In this document: positions 40,939-49,633 of the stretch, piece after piece
Numbering within the stretch: position 1 is the stretch's first letter
Layout: every line of letters starts with the position of its first letter
DNA from: Candidatus Latescibacterota bacterium
GTDB lineage: Bacteria; Latescibacterota; MWCZ01
Length of the DNA: 64,000 bases
Assembly: GCA_022706085.1 (NCBI GenBank)
Contig: JAKJDF010000003.1
Span: forward strand, 204,594 to 268,593
Reading direction: 5' to 3'
Made by a program: the position numbers and the translations under genes
The notes under the pieces: generated by a model
Databases searched by the model: none
What the model was told of the DNA's origin: nothing
Seen by the model: the letters and a program-made list of their open reading frames with translations, nothing else

Positions 40939-42586
40939 TTTTCGGGCATACCTCCGAATCGTTCCCTGTCTTGCGTTGTGCTGTGCGGCGTGCGCCCGCG
41001 TGGGTTCTCCGGGAGGGGGGCCCGAGGATACGATCCCGCCATGTGTTGTGAGGGTGGCACCGGAAGACAGCGCCACGCGTGTCTCTCTGCGCACGAATCC
41101 GCGGGTCGAATTTTCGGAGCGTATGAACAAGGCTTCTGCAGATCAGGCCGTCTTCATCACACCCTACCCTGTTCGTTATCCACGTTTCGAATGGTCACGG
41201 GGCGACCGAGTCCTCACGATTGGCTTCGAGGGCGGTCTGGAGCCGCAGAAAACGTATGTGATAACCATCGGTACCGGAGTCACAGACCTGCACGGGGTAA
41301 GGCTTGCCTCCGCGCAGGCCTTCGCGTTTTCTACAGGCGACAGCATTCACCGGGGACGCGTGCAGGGGGTGGTGTGCGACGGTCGCTTCGTGCCGGCTTC
41401 AGGGCTTACCGTCGGCCTTTTTCCATTGCAGGAGGGCCTCACCCCGGACCCTGCGGTGGAGTACGCAGCCTACGTAACGCAGTCGGGAAACGCCGGTCGC
41501 TTCTCAATCGGTTATTTGCCGGATGGAAAGTACCGCCTGTTTGTCTGGCGCGATGCAAATGGTGACGGTCTGATAGGCGAAGATGAGCCGCTGGGGCTCG
41601 CGTCGGCTGACGTGGTGATCGAGGATGGCGCCCATGTACGGATTCCTGCGGTCTGCCTGGGGCTTGCTGACCGCACAGGTCCGCGACTGGAACGAATTCG
41701 CGCGCTCGACATCAGACACGTTGAGTTGCTTTTCACTGAGCCGGTGGATTCGGTGCGTGTGGAGGCGCTCGAACCTGTGTTCGATGCCCGACCGATCGAG
41801 TGCATAGTATTGGGCACGCCACGTGCGTCCAACAGAGTCGTGGTGTACTGCGGCGGATTGAGACCGGGGGCAACCTACGGCGCTCACGTGTATGCATGGG
41901 ACCGCGCGGGGAATCCGGCGGAATATGCTCCCGATACGACGTCTTTCGTTGCGTCCGGCCAGGTTGTGACGACGAGGCTGCGCGCGGAATCCGTCGAGGA
42001 TAACCGTGCCATTTCCCCCGACTCTGCCGCCGGTTTTTCCGTTTGGACAAACGACCTCGCCGTTCCGGCGAGTGGATTCGGGCGCGCTTTTCAGGACGAT
42101 GGCACAATTGTCGACGGAGCGTGGCGTCGTGTACATGCGAACCACTTCGAGTTCGAGGCAACAACCCTGATGGGTTCTGGGGAGAGGAACTGGGTGGTGC
42201 CATTAGCAGACCTGAGAGACGATCGCGGAAACCCGTGCGAGGACTCCGTCCGCGTAACGCTGTACCCCGTTCGCCAGGACTCAATGGGTGAGGTTTCCGG
42301 GGAAGTGAGCGACTCTACTCCCGGCAGGAATCTTCGCGTGTTGTTACGAGAAACGGAGGAAGGGCCGGTTTTTGCCGCCGTGGTCTCTGATTCCCTGTCA
42401 TGGCACGCAAACGGGCTGCCCGCGGGTGACTACGAGGTGTTTGCGTGGTACGACGAGGACGGAAACGGGAGGTGGTCGCCGGGGAGCGTCATCCCGTTTG
42501 TTCCAGCGGAGCGTTGGGCTGTTTCGGGCACCGTTATCGTCCGTCCACGGTGGACCACGGCGGGAGTCGCGGTTCGCTTCGAGTGA
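40928..42586 (+). CDS. Ig-like domain lipoprotein
   Basis: 552 residues from TTG 40928, with GGTGGGG (40915-40921) in front. The signal region 'IVPCLALCCAACARVGSPGGGPEDTIPP' ends in a lipobox Cys followed by the Gly/Pro-rich 'GGPED' linker, common in FCB-group proteins with a Big_5-type Ig domain. That domain is at about 30-130 ('PPCVVRVAPEDSATRVSLRTNPRVEFSERMN' and 'GVTDLHGVRLASAQAFAFSTG'). The rest is made of further beta-sandwich segments with 'YRLFVWRDANGDGLIGEDEPLG' and 'YEVFAWYDEDGNGRW', Asp-rich turns that may bind calcium. It is predicted to be anchored to a membrane facing the periplasm or outside. The role is unknown. It overlaps argF by 11 bases. Confidence 0.78.
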   Translation: MAISFRAYLRIVPCLALCCAACARVGSPGGGPEDTIPPCVVRVAPEDSATRVSLRTNPRVEFSERMNKASADQAVFITPYPVRYPRFEWSRGDRVLTIGFEGGLEPQKTYVITIGTGVTDLHGVRLASAQAFAFSTGDSIHRGRVQGVVCDGRFVPASGLTVGLFPLQEGLTPDPAVEYAAYVTQSGNAGRFSIGYLPDGKYRLFVWRDANGDGLIGEDEPLGLASADVVIEDGAHVRIPAVCLGLADRTGPRLERIRALDIRHVELLFTEPVDSVRVEALEPVFDARPIECIVLGTPRASNRVVVYCGGLRPGATYGAHVYAWDRAGNPAEYAPDTTSFVASGQVVTTRLRAESVEDNRAISPDSAAGFSVWTNDLAVPASGFGRAFQDDGTIVDGAWRRVHANHFEFEATTLMGSGERNWVVPLADLRDDRGNPCEDSVRVTLYPVRQDSMGEVSGEVSDSTPGRNLRVLLRETEEGPVFAAVVSDSLSWHANGLPAGDYEVFAWYDEDGNGRWSPGSVIPFVPAERWAVSGTVIVRPRWTTAGVAVRFE

Positions 42587-42642
42587 CAACATTCGGAGTC
42601 ACGGCACGATTTCACGTCCTGCTCAGTTAATGGAGGTATGCA

Positions 42643-43371
42643 ATGGCGAACCGCCCCGACGGAAGACAACTCGATGAGATGCGCCCCGTCAAGATCACGA
42701 GAAGCGTGTCTCCCTATGCTGAGGGATCGGTTCTCATCGAAATCGGTGGCACGCATGTGATGTGCACTGCTACCGTGGAGGAATCAGTACCACCCTTCCT
42801 GCGTGGCCAGGGGAACGGCTGGGTGACCGCAGAATACGGGATGCTTCCGCGTTCCAGCAGCATTCGAATACCCAGAGAGAGCGCCACGGGGCGCATAAAA
42901 GGGCGAACGCACGAGATACAGCGCCTGATAGGACGTTCCCTTCGCGCAGTGATCGACCTCGCCTGCCTCGGGGAGCGGCAGATCATTCTGGACTGCGACG
43001 TGCTTCAGGCTGACGGCGGAACCCGGACCGCTTCGATAACCGGTTCATGGGTTGCAATGGCGGATGCTGTCCGCTGGATGAGCGAGAAAAACATGATTCG
43101 GAAGGACCCGCTGCTGGATCAGGTGGCTGCTGTCTCGATCGGGATATCAGACGGGTTACCGGTGCTGGATCTGTGTTATGAAGAGGACTCTCGCGCTGAT
43201 GTGGACCTGAATCTTGTGATGACTGGCACCGGGTGCTTCGTGGAACTCCAGGGAACAGCGGAATCAGTTCCGTTCACGGATGATCAGCTCGCGCAGATGA
43301 TCACGCTGGGGAAAAAAGGTATCGCAGAACTCCTCGCCATTCAGAAGCGTGTGCGTGAAAACCCCCTGTGA
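42643..43371 (+). CDS. rph: Ribonuclease PH
   Basis: 242 residues. The RNase PH fold starts at 'RPDGRQLDEMRPVKI', then 'YAEGSVLIEIGGTHVMCTATVEE' and 'GWVTAEYGMLPRSS', the phosphate/RNA-binding 'GRIKGRTHEIQRLIGRSLRAVIDL' (Arg-rich), 'ILDCDVLQADGGTRTASITGS' and 'FVELQGTAESVPF'. It trims the 3' ends of tRNAs phosphorolytically. GGAGGT precedes the ATG. The 3' end is three bases from the convergent hydrolase gene. In many genomes rph neighbours rdgB; that gene is not here. Confidence 0.94.
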   Translation: MANRPDGRQLDEMRPVKITRSVSPYAEGSVLIEIGGTHVMCTATVEESVPPFLRGQGNGWVTAEYGMLPRSSSIRIPRESATGRIKGRTHEIQRLIGRSLRAVIDLACLGERQIILDCDVLQADGGTRTASITGSWVAMADAVRWMSEKNMIRKDPLLDQVAAVSIGISDGLPVLDLCYEEDSRADVDLNLVMTGTGCFVELQGTAESVPFTDDQLAQMITLGKKGIAELLAIQKRVRENPL

Positions 43372-43374
43372 GAG

Positions 43375-44229
43375 TCAGTCCGCCGAACCATTGTCGCGGT
43401 TTGGCCGGGGACGAGTATCCATTCGCAACCATTCCCAGATCTGCGTGATGCTTGCAAGAAGGCTGTGATCGTCGTCAACGAGGTGCAGCTTCACGTTGTG
43501 GTGCGCACGCGCATACGTAATGCTGAGATGCGGATCCACAATATCGTCTCGTTGCCCGTGGACAATTGTCACCGGGATGGAAAGCCGGAGATTCCGCTCG
43601 TCGTACTGCCGAGCGTCTGCGACAAAGTCGGCGGAGAGCCGGCGATTCCTGTTCGAAGGCGAGTGGAACACTTCGAGGAATCCGTCCCGTTCCCACGCAC
43701 GCACGCCCGGTTTCCCAAGCCCGACGAAATTGACGCGGAAAAGCCCCAGTGCGGGAGCGAGAAGCATAACATAGGAGACGTTTTTGCACCGGTCGGCTGC
43801 AAACAGAGCGATGAGTCCTCCCAGGCTGGAGCCGACGATTCCGACTTTTGCTCCGGCAGGAAATCCAGAAATGACACGCTCAACCTCGGCAAGGCACGCA
43901 GTGATGGTGAGCTTTTCAAACGAAGGGACGTTCAGGTCGGGCACCACGACGGGCAGACCGGCAGCGCGGAACTGCTGGCTGAAAAACCGCGCTTTGGGAG
44001 ACATGGGATCTGAACCAAACCCGTGCAGATAGATCCAGTGAGTCGGCGTTTCGCGACGTACGGGCAGCGGCGTCTCCTGGCTTCTTGAGGGTGTCCTCAT
44101 GCGAGAAACACGCGGTGCCCGCGGCATAGGGGGCGCTTCACTGGCCTGCGGGCGCACACGGGATAATCCGTCGGGCGGCCTGATACGGAACCCGCGGCGG
44201 CCGGGCGGAATCTGACGGGGACCTTGCAT
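43375..44229 (-). CDS. Alpha/beta hydrolase (YqiA/serine esterase type) with Arg/Pro-rich N-terminus
   Basis: 284 residues from ATG 44229, supported by AGGAAGGAG on the minus strand. After about 70 residues rich in Arg, Pro and Ser comes the hydrolase: 'WIYLHGFGSDPMSPKARFF' (oxyanion region), nucleophile elbow 'GIVGSSLGGLIAL', Asp in 'VTIVHGQRDDIVD' and His in 'LHLVDDDHSL'. The core is close to YqiA/UPF0227-type esterases. The basic leader is not a standard signal peptide and may bind nucleic acid or an acidic partner, or may be an overextended start, though the ribosome-binding site favours it. Substrate unknown. Confidence 0.8.
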   Translation of the reverse strand: MQGPRQIPPGRRGFRIRPPDGLSRVRPQASEAPPMPRAPRVSRMRTPSRSQETPLPVRRETPTHWIYLHGFGSDPMSPKARFFSQQFRAAGLPVVVPDLNVPSFEKLTITACLAEVERVISGFPAGAKVGIVGSSLGGLIALFAADRCKNVSYVMLLAPALGLFRVNFVGLGKPGVRAWERDGFLEVFHSPSNRNRRLSADFVADARQYDERNLRLSIPVTIVHGQRDDIVDPHLSITYARAHHNVKLHLVDDDHSLLASITQIWEWLRMDTRPRPNRDNGSAD

Positions 44230-44314
44230 GTGTACAGCTCCTTCCTCTTGCTTCTGCACTATCGAAAGATACGCTGAGCCTTCCGGGCGAGGGAAACGGA
44301 ATGTGATGCCGGGC

Positions 44315-44346
44315 GGCGCGGGGCGTGGGTCGCTTGGCGCGGGGCG
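44315..44346 (+). repeat. Two copies of GGCGCGGGGCGTG before the UROD-like gene
   Basis: The 13-base element GGCGCGGGGCGTG occurs twice within about 35 bases, separated by about nine bases (GGTCGCTTG between copies), directly followed by GTACATTAAT (44348-44357) and the start at 44383. It may be an operator for the sugar-related operon. Confidence 0.4.
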
Positions 44347-44382
44347 TGTACATTAATACCGCGTTTACTCAGGAGGCCTTTT

Positions 44383-45618
44383 ATGGGTTTGACAACCTCA
44401 GACAAACAATACATACGCGGACTGGCGCAACGTGTGGCGGAAATCGCCGCAGACCCGTACTACGCCGAACGCCGGGAGATGTGGTACGATTTCAACGACC
44501 TCAACCCAAAGCGACCGATGGTGCTGATTTTCCCTGAGGGGGCGTGGTCGGAGCTGTTGCCAGACTCCATGATGAAGTTGGAGGATCCATTCTGGCGCTC
44601 TGTTGAATGGCGGCTACGGTACACCATTTACCGCGGGGAGCGGCTGCGCGACGACAACGTTATAGACCCGGAGTTTGAGCTTTCACCTTCCCGGGGTGCT
44701 GCTGGATGGGGCCTGGAAATCCGAATGAAGCCCACAACCGCGGAACGCGGAGCTCGGGCTTATGACCCGGTGATGAAGACTCCCGAGGACTTTGCCAGGA
44801 TGCGGCGCCCGCATCTTGTGGTGAATCACGACGTGAACAAGCGGAACTACAGCCAACTGTACGATGCGTTCGGAGATATTCTTCATATCCGTTGGAAACG
44901 ATCGCCGGGGATTAACACGAGCCTCGTCAACTTTGTGTGCTACCTGCGCGGACTTGAGCAGGTGATGGTCGACATGGTGGATCGTCCTGAATGGTTGCAC
45001 GAGGTGTTCGCGTTTCTCCTGGAGAATACCCACGTTCTCCTGGACGAACTCGAGGCGTCCGGTCAATTGGAACTTATGGACGGTGCCGATTATGCGGGTT
45101 CTGGAGGGACATGCTACACGAGGCAGCTTCCGGCGAAGGATTACACAGGAAGGGCGCGCCTCAAGGACACATGGGGGTTCGCCGAATCGCAGGAGTATGC
45201 GCTGGTTTCTCCCCGCATGTACTACGAGTTCGGAATCAAGTACCAAGCGCCACTCCTTGAACGTTTTGGCCTTAATTGCTACGGGTGTTGCGAATCCTTG
45301 ACCGACAAACTGGACCTTGTAATTCAGCAAATTCCGAAACTTCGACGAATCTCGATCTCGCCGTGGACAGACGTGAGGGTTGCAGCTGAAAAGCTGCAGG
45401 ACAAGTATGTTTTTTCCTGGAAACCGAATCCGGTCTGCGTATCCAATCCCTACGATCCTCAGGCTATCCGGGCGAGCATTCGCAAAACGCTGGAAATCGC
45501 GCGGGGTTGTGTGGTTGAGATAATTCTGAAGGACACTCACACATGCAATAACGTGCCAGGCCGGATGGAGGAATGGGTTCGCATTGCCCTGGAAGAAGCG
45601 GAACGGGCGGCCGGTTGA
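44383..45618 (+). CDS. Uroporphyrinogen decarboxylase/cobalamin methyltransferase-like protein
   Basis: 411 residues, UROD/MtaA-like TIM barrel: 'MVDMVDRPEWLHEVFAFLLENTHVLLDELEASGQLELMD' is the typical central helix, and the later 'YEFGIKYQAPLLERFGLNCYGCCESLTDKLDLV' holds Cys residues where methyltransferases place a zinc site, with another His-Cys pair in 'LKDTHTCNN'. The decarboxylase's arginines and aspartate are not clearly conserved. Members of this branch sit next to carbohydrate genes in many uncultured bacteria and are thought to act on methyl groups or unknown acids. AGGAGG upstream fixes the ATG. It starts a same-strand run with the GH172 gene. Function unproven. Confidence 0.65.
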   Translation: MGLTTSDKQYIRGLAQRVAEIAADPYYAERREMWYDFNDLNPKRPMVLIFPEGAWSELLPDSMMKLEDPFWRSVEWRLRYTIYRGERLRDDNVIDPEFELSPSRGAAGWGLEIRMKPTTAERGARAYDPVMKTPEDFARMRRPHLVVNHDVNKRNYSQLYDAFGDILHIRWKRSPGINTSLVNFVCYLRGLEQVMVDMVDRPEWLHEVFAFLLENTHVLLDELEASGQLELMDGADYAGSGGTCYTRQLPAKDYTGRARLKDTWGFAESQEYALVSPRMYYEFGIKYQAPLLERFGLNCYGCCESLTDKLDLVIQQIPKLRRISISPWTDVRVAAEKLQDKYVFSWKPNPVCVSNPYDPQAIRASIRKTLEIARGCVVEIILKDTHTCNNVPGRMEEWVRIALEEAERAAG

Positions 45619-45687
45619 ACGAAAGCAGGGGCCGAAATCGCCCTGCGTTGTCGAGATGTGGAATACGCCGGGAAACGGGAGGCATTT

Positions 45688-46761
45688 GTGTTCGGAACGA
45701 CTATGGATGCAATCGCGAAAAAAAAGTGTTTTCGGGCAAAGCGTTGCTCGAGTTATGACCGCTCCGGCCGGAATGCTGACTGGGTGCTGGTCAAGGCTGG
45801 AGGCACGCACGTCATGGCTGATATCAGCGGAGCAGGGGTGATCAGTCATCTCTGGTTTACAATTGCGGGACAGGGGCGGGATAACGATTATCTCAGAAAA
45901 ATGGTGTTCCGCGCATACTGGGACAGCGAGAGCACGCCTTCGATCGAAACCCCGGTTGGCGATTTTTTCTGTGTTGGCCACGGAGCAGTGTGTTCGTTCC
46001 AGAACGCGGCGTTCAACATGTCCGCAAACACTGATGGCTATGGCAGAAATGCGGCGATGAACTGCTGGCTCCCCATGCCTTTCCGGACGAATGCGCGACT
46101 GGAAATCACGAACGACGCGGAAGTTGACATCGGCATGTACTACTACATTGACTTTCAAGAGCATGACCGGCTTGACGACGATCTGCTCTATTTTCATGCA
46201 CAGTGGCGGCGCAACAATCCGTGTGACGGGTGGAAAGGGCCGGGATCAGTCTGGGGCAGCCATGAACACGGAGTGAGACACAACGGGCCGGACGGGGTCA
46301 ACCTTTCTGGAGAGAAAAATTACGTCATTCTCGAAGCGGAGGGACAGGGCCACTATGTGGGCTGTAACATCTCGATCCACAATCTGTACAAGGGCTGGTG
46401 GGGCGAGGGGGATGACATGATTTTTGTTGACGGGGAAGTGTGGCCGCCGAGTCTTCACGGTACCGGCAGTGAGGATTACCTGTGTCACGCGTGGGGCATG
46501 CAGAAGAACGCGTTCCTGTACAATGGCCTTTCATACAACGAAGTAGAAAAGGAGTTCAACGATCGGGGCAAAGTCACCGTGTACCGTCTGCACCTTCAGG
46601 ACCCTGTTCCCTTCACCAGGTCGCTGAGGGTGACGATCGAACACGGGCACGCGAATGACCGGTCGGACGATTACTCTTCAGTCGCGTACTGGTATCAGAC
46701 CGAACCGCACAAGCCCTATCCTGAGATGCCAGGTGTTGTCGCCAGGCTGCCAAATCCCTGA
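45688..46761 (+). CDS. GH172/DUF2961 family glycosidase-like protein
   Basis: 357 residues. GTG 45688 is preferred because GGGAGG (45677-45682) lies five bases before it; an earlier in-frame GTG at 45658 lacks one. The DUF2961 pattern is clear: 'ADISGAGVISHLWFTIAG', 'GDFFCVGHG', 'MNCWLPMPFRTNARLEITND', 'YYYIDFQEHDRLDDDLLYFHAQWRR' and 'WPPSLHGTGSEDYLCHAWG', the latter with the conserved 'GTGSEDY' Glu-Asp. GH172 enzymes act on fructose dianhydrides and arabinofuranosides. No signal peptide, so it acts inside the cell. The link to the UROD-like neighbour suggests a pathway for an uncommon sugar. Confidence 0.85.
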   Translation: MFGTTMDAIAKKKCFRAKRCSSYDRSGRNADWVLVKAGGTHVMADISGAGVISHLWFTIAGQGRDNDYLRKMVFRAYWDSESTPSIETPVGDFFCVGHGAVCSFQNAAFNMSANTDGYGRNAAMNCWLPMPFRTNARLEITNDAEVDIGMYYYIDFQEHDRLDDDLLYFHAQWRRNNPCDGWKGPGSVWGSHEHGVRHNGPDGVNLSGEKNYVILEAEGQGHYVGCNISIHNLYKGWWGEGDDMIFVDGEVWPPSLHGTGSEDYLCHAWGMQKNAFLYNGLSYNEVEKEFNDRGKVTVYRLHLQDPVPFTRSLRVTIEHGHANDRSDDYSSVAYWYQTEPHKPYPEMPGVVARLPNP

Positions 46762-46771
46762 AAAGACGGGG

Positions 46772-47638
46772 ATGCATTTCTGCGAAACTCGAAACTCGGC
46801 GCTTGAGAGAGCGCGAGGTGTGGCTGAGTGGTTGCGGGAAAGGGGCGTTATCGAACCTGCGGGTCTGATTGTTCTGGGCAGCGGGTGGTCTGGGCTCGCA
46901 GAAACGGCAGAACCGATCGGTGTGTGGGATTACTCGGGAATACCGGGGCTTCCGGAGACCACAACTCCGGGGCACCCGGGGCGGCTGATGCACGTGGTGT
47001 GGCATGGTGTCACCTGCGTGGTGCTGGTTGGGCGCTGGCATGTGTATGAAGGTCACACGTTCGCCGAAGCTGCGTTACCCGGTATGCTGGCGCATGCCCT
47101 CCGGTGCCGATGGTTGTTGAGCACGAACGCCGCCGGAGGTGTGGCAAGCCATCTTCGCGTTGGCGATCTCGTCGTTGCGGAGGATGATGTTTTTCTCTGG
47201 AACGCGAAGGGGTTCAGGCAACGCGCCGAGGAACGCTTTTCCCACGTACCACGGTATTCCGAACTTTTGGAGAACGCGTTTGACAGGGCAGGAAACGCGG
47301 TGAACGTCCGATTTTCAAAAGGTGTGCTTGCCATGATGACCGGTCCGTGCTACGAAACGCCCGCGGAAGTAGGTATGATACGAGCTTCGGGGGCGTCCGT
47401 GGTCAGTATGTCAACGGTTCCGGAATCGCGGTGGGCACGTCTTGCGGGTCTCAACGCCGCCGCGGTTTCGTGTGTGACGAATCTCGTTCCTTCCAGTCCT
47501 CTGGCGCGAATTCGGCATGACGAAGTGCTGGAGGTGCTTGGAATGTCTCTGGCGAAAGCCGCACGCCTGATTGAAAGATGGCTCGAGGACGAGTACGTGC
47601 GATGCGCTTCTGGAAGGAGATGCTATGGGTTGGCTTGA
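46772..47638 (+). CDS. Purine nucleoside phosphorylase (trimeric PNP type)
   Basis: 288 residues from ATG 46772. 'GLIVLGSGWSGLAE' is the phosphate-binding loop, 'TTPGHPGRLMH' and 'VLVGRWHVYEGHTF' follow, 'LLSTNAAGGVASHLRVGDLVV' and 'GVLAMMTGPCYETPAEVGMIRASGASVVSMSTVPE' hold the base- and sugar-binding residues. The Glu in 'CYETPAE' and the 'STVPE' motif are family marks. It splits purine nucleosides to free base and ribose-1-phosphate. The gene overlaps accD by 14 bases and begins 10 bases after the GH172 gene. Cytoplasmic. Confidence 0.88.
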   Translation: MHFCETRNSALERARGVAEWLRERGVIEPAGLIVLGSGWSGLAETAEPIGVWDYSGIPGLPETTTPGHPGRLMHVVWHGVTCVVLVGRWHVYEGHTFAEAALPGMLAHALRCRWLLSTNAAGGVASHLRVGDLVVAEDDVFLWNAKGFRQRAEERFSHVPRYSELLENAFDRAGNAVNVRFSKGVLAMMTGPCYETPAEVGMIRASGASVVSMSTVPESRWARLAGLNAAAVSCVTNLVPSSPLARIRHDEVLEVLGMSLAKAARLIERWLEDEYVRCASGRRCYGLA

Positions 47639-48488
47639 CGCGTGGAAAGCTGGCTTTGCCAGGAACGCGAAGAAAGCGATTCCAGACGGTGTGTGGGTCA
47701 AGTGCGAAGGCAAAGGTGCTGACGCCCAACTTGGTTGCGGCAAGACATTGTACAGGCGCGATCTTGAAGAAAACCTCTGGGTGTGCCCGTCGTGCGGCTT
47801 TCATATGCGAATAGGGGCGCATGCATACCTTGATTTGCTCCTGGATGAGGGAACGGCCGAGCCTTTGTTCGAAACCGTGATGTCCGCCGACCCGCTGCGC
47901 TTCAAAGCCGAGAAACGGTACGGCGACCAGATCTTGGAGGACTTTCGTAGAACAGGCCGCGGCAGCGCATTCATGGCGGTGTCCGGGGCTATCTGCGGCA
48001 GGCCTTTCGCCGTTGGGGCGATGGACTTCTCCTTTCGGGGCGGCAGTCTCGGTTCAGCGGAAGGCGAAAAGATCAATCGCCTTATCGGTTTCGCACAGGA
48101 ACGCGGAGTGCCCCTCGTGATCGTGAGCCAATCCGGGGGCGCGAGGATGCAGGAAGCGGCGCTATCTCTCATGCAGATGGCCAAAACAAGCGCACGATTG
48201 GCGGAGTTCGCCGAAACATCGCTTCCCTTCATCAGCATTCTGACAAGCCCGACCACAGGCGGGGTTACCGCCAGCTTTGCCATGCTCGGAGACGTCATTC
48301 TTGCCGAACCGGGAGCACTTATCGGGTTCGCTGGAGCGCGTGTCCGCGAAACGATCAAAGAGGACCTTCCGCCGGGTTTCCAACGCGCGGAGTTTTTGCT
48401 CGAGCATGGCTTCGTCGACCGCGTTGTTGATCGCCGCAATCTCAAGGAGGAGGTTGCGAGGTTGACGAACGTTCTTGCTCCCGTTTGA
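47625..48488 (+). CDS. accD: Acetyl-CoA carboxylase carboxyltransferase subunit beta with expanded zinc knuckle
   Basis: 287 residues from ATG 47625, after GGAAGGAG (47613-47620). The crotonase-like core has 'GSLGSAEGEKINRLIGFAQERGVPLVIVSQSGGARMQEA' and 'SPTTGGVTASFAMLGDVILAEPGALIGFAGARV'. The zinc ribbon is odd: Cys27 and Cys38 are ten residues apart instead of two, while Cys38, Cys54 and Cys57 keep the normal spacing, so eight residues are inserted between the first two ligands. AccD carries out the carboxyl transfer to acetyl-CoA together with AccA, which is not nearby. It starts inside the phosphorylase gene. Confidence 0.92.
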   Translation: MGWLDAWKAGFARNAKKAIPDGVWVKCEGKGADAQLGCGKTLYRRDLEENLWVCPSCGFHMRIGAHAYLDLLLDEGTAEPLFETVMSADPLRFKAEKRYGDQILEDFRRTGRGSAFMAVSGAICGRPFAVGAMDFSFRGGSLGSAEGEKINRLIGFAQERGVPLVIVSQSGGARMQEAALSLMQMAKTSARLAEFAETSLPFISILTSPTTGGVTASFAMLGDVILAEPGALIGFAGARVRETIKEDLPPGFQRAEFLLEHGFVDRVVDRRNLKEEVARLTNVLAPV

Positions 48489-48535
48489 GTGTCGGGGGCT
48501 CCCAGGGCAACTCCTACAGGAGAGTGAGTCTGAAG

Positions 48536-49630
48536 ATGGCAACGGTGGTGCTGAAGAACGTCACAAAGGTATTCGATCAGAAGGTTTTCGCAGTTCGGGA
48601 TGCGAATCTTGAGGTCGCTGACAAGGAGTTCGTCGTTCTTGTCGGCCCTTCCGGCTGCGGGAAGACTACAACGTTGAGGATGATAGCGGGGTTGGAGGAA
48701 ATCAGCTCGGGGGAAATCTACATTGACGGTCGGCTGGTGAACGACATACCACCGAAGGACCGGGACATCGCGATGGTGTTCCAGAATTACGCCCTTTACC
48801 CACATATGACTGTGTACGAAAACATGGCCTTCGGTCTGAAACTCCGGAAGTATCCCCGGGCGGAAATAGATGCGCGCGTCAGAGAGGCTGCCCAGATACT
48901 TGAAATTGGCGAGCTTCTTGACAGGAAACCGAAAGCACTTTCCGGTGGGCAGCGCCAGAGGGTGGCAGTGGGACGGGCGATTGTCCGAAAACCCAGGGTG
49001 TTTCTTTTCGATGAACCGTTGTCAAACCTGGATGCGAAGTTCCGAGTGGCGATGCGCACCGAGATATCGAAGTTGCACGACAGGTTGGGCGCGACGATGA
49101 TCTACGTCACCCACGACCAGGTGGAAGCGATGACGATGGGAGACAGGATCGTCGTGATGGATGCGGGCACCATTCAGCAGATTGATACGCCGATCAATCT
49201 CTACGACGCTCCGAGGAACAAGTTCGTTGCCGGATTCATAGGTTCACCCGCCATGAACTTCGTCGAGGGAACGATCGAAGCTAACACCGATACGGTGTTC
49301 AACGCGGGGAGCTTCCGACTGCCCGCGCCTGCGCACCTGGAATCCGCACTTCACGGGTATTCAGGGAGGAGAGTGGTGCTGGGAATTCGACCCGAATCCT
49401 TGCTTCTCGGAAACGACAGGGTGACATCAGGCTCATTTGGTGCCAGGGTTGAACTTGTGGAACCCATGGGGAGCGAAACGTTCGTCTACGTACGGGCTGG
49501 AAACCACGGCCTGATTGCACGCGTGGACGCCCATGTGGCCCCGCCGAACGATTCTGCAATCCGCCTGATACCGCGCCCTGAGAAAATGCACTTTTTCGAC
49601 GCGGAATCAGGGGCTGCTATTCGCGCATGA
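48536..49630 (+). CDS. Sugar ABC transporter ATP-binding protein (UgpC/MalK/MsmK type)
   Basis: 364 residues. Walker A 'LVGPSGCGKTTTLRMIAGLEE', Q-loop 'MVFQNYALYPHMTVYENMAFGL', signature 'ALSGGQRQRVAVGRAIV', Walker B 'VFLFDEPLSNLDAKFR' and 'YVTHDQVEAMTMGDRIVVM'. The C-terminal regulatory beta domain ends in 'LGIRPESLLL' and 'VELVEPMGSETFVYVRAG', which marks the MalK/UgpC group. Such ATPases often energise several sugar importers. No permease or binding protein is adjacent, which fits a shared ATPase. ATG 48536 lies 47 bases after accD. Confidence 0.9.
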   Translation: MATVVLKNVTKVFDQKVFAVRDANLEVADKEFVVLVGPSGCGKTTTLRMIAGLEEISSGEIYIDGRLVNDIPPKDRDIAMVFQNYALYPHMTVYENMAFGLKLRKYPRAEIDARVREAAQILEIGELLDRKPKALSGGQRQRVAVGRAIVRKPRVFLFDEPLSNLDAKFRVAMRTEISKLHDRLGATMIYVTHDQVEAMTMGDRIVVMDAGTIQQIDTPINLYDAPRNKFVAGFIGSPAMNFVEGTIEANTDTVFNAGSFRLPAPAHLESALHGYSGRRVVLGIRPESLLLGNDRVTSGSFGARVELVEPMGSETFVYVRAGNHGLIARVDAHVAPPNDSAIRLIPRPEKMHFFDAESGAAIRA

Positions 49631-49633
49631 CCG

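Noticed and set aside
41625-42290. Additional open frames inside the Ig-like lipoprotein gene
   Set aside because: They are alternative readings of a coding region with no ribosome-binding sites or recognisable products.
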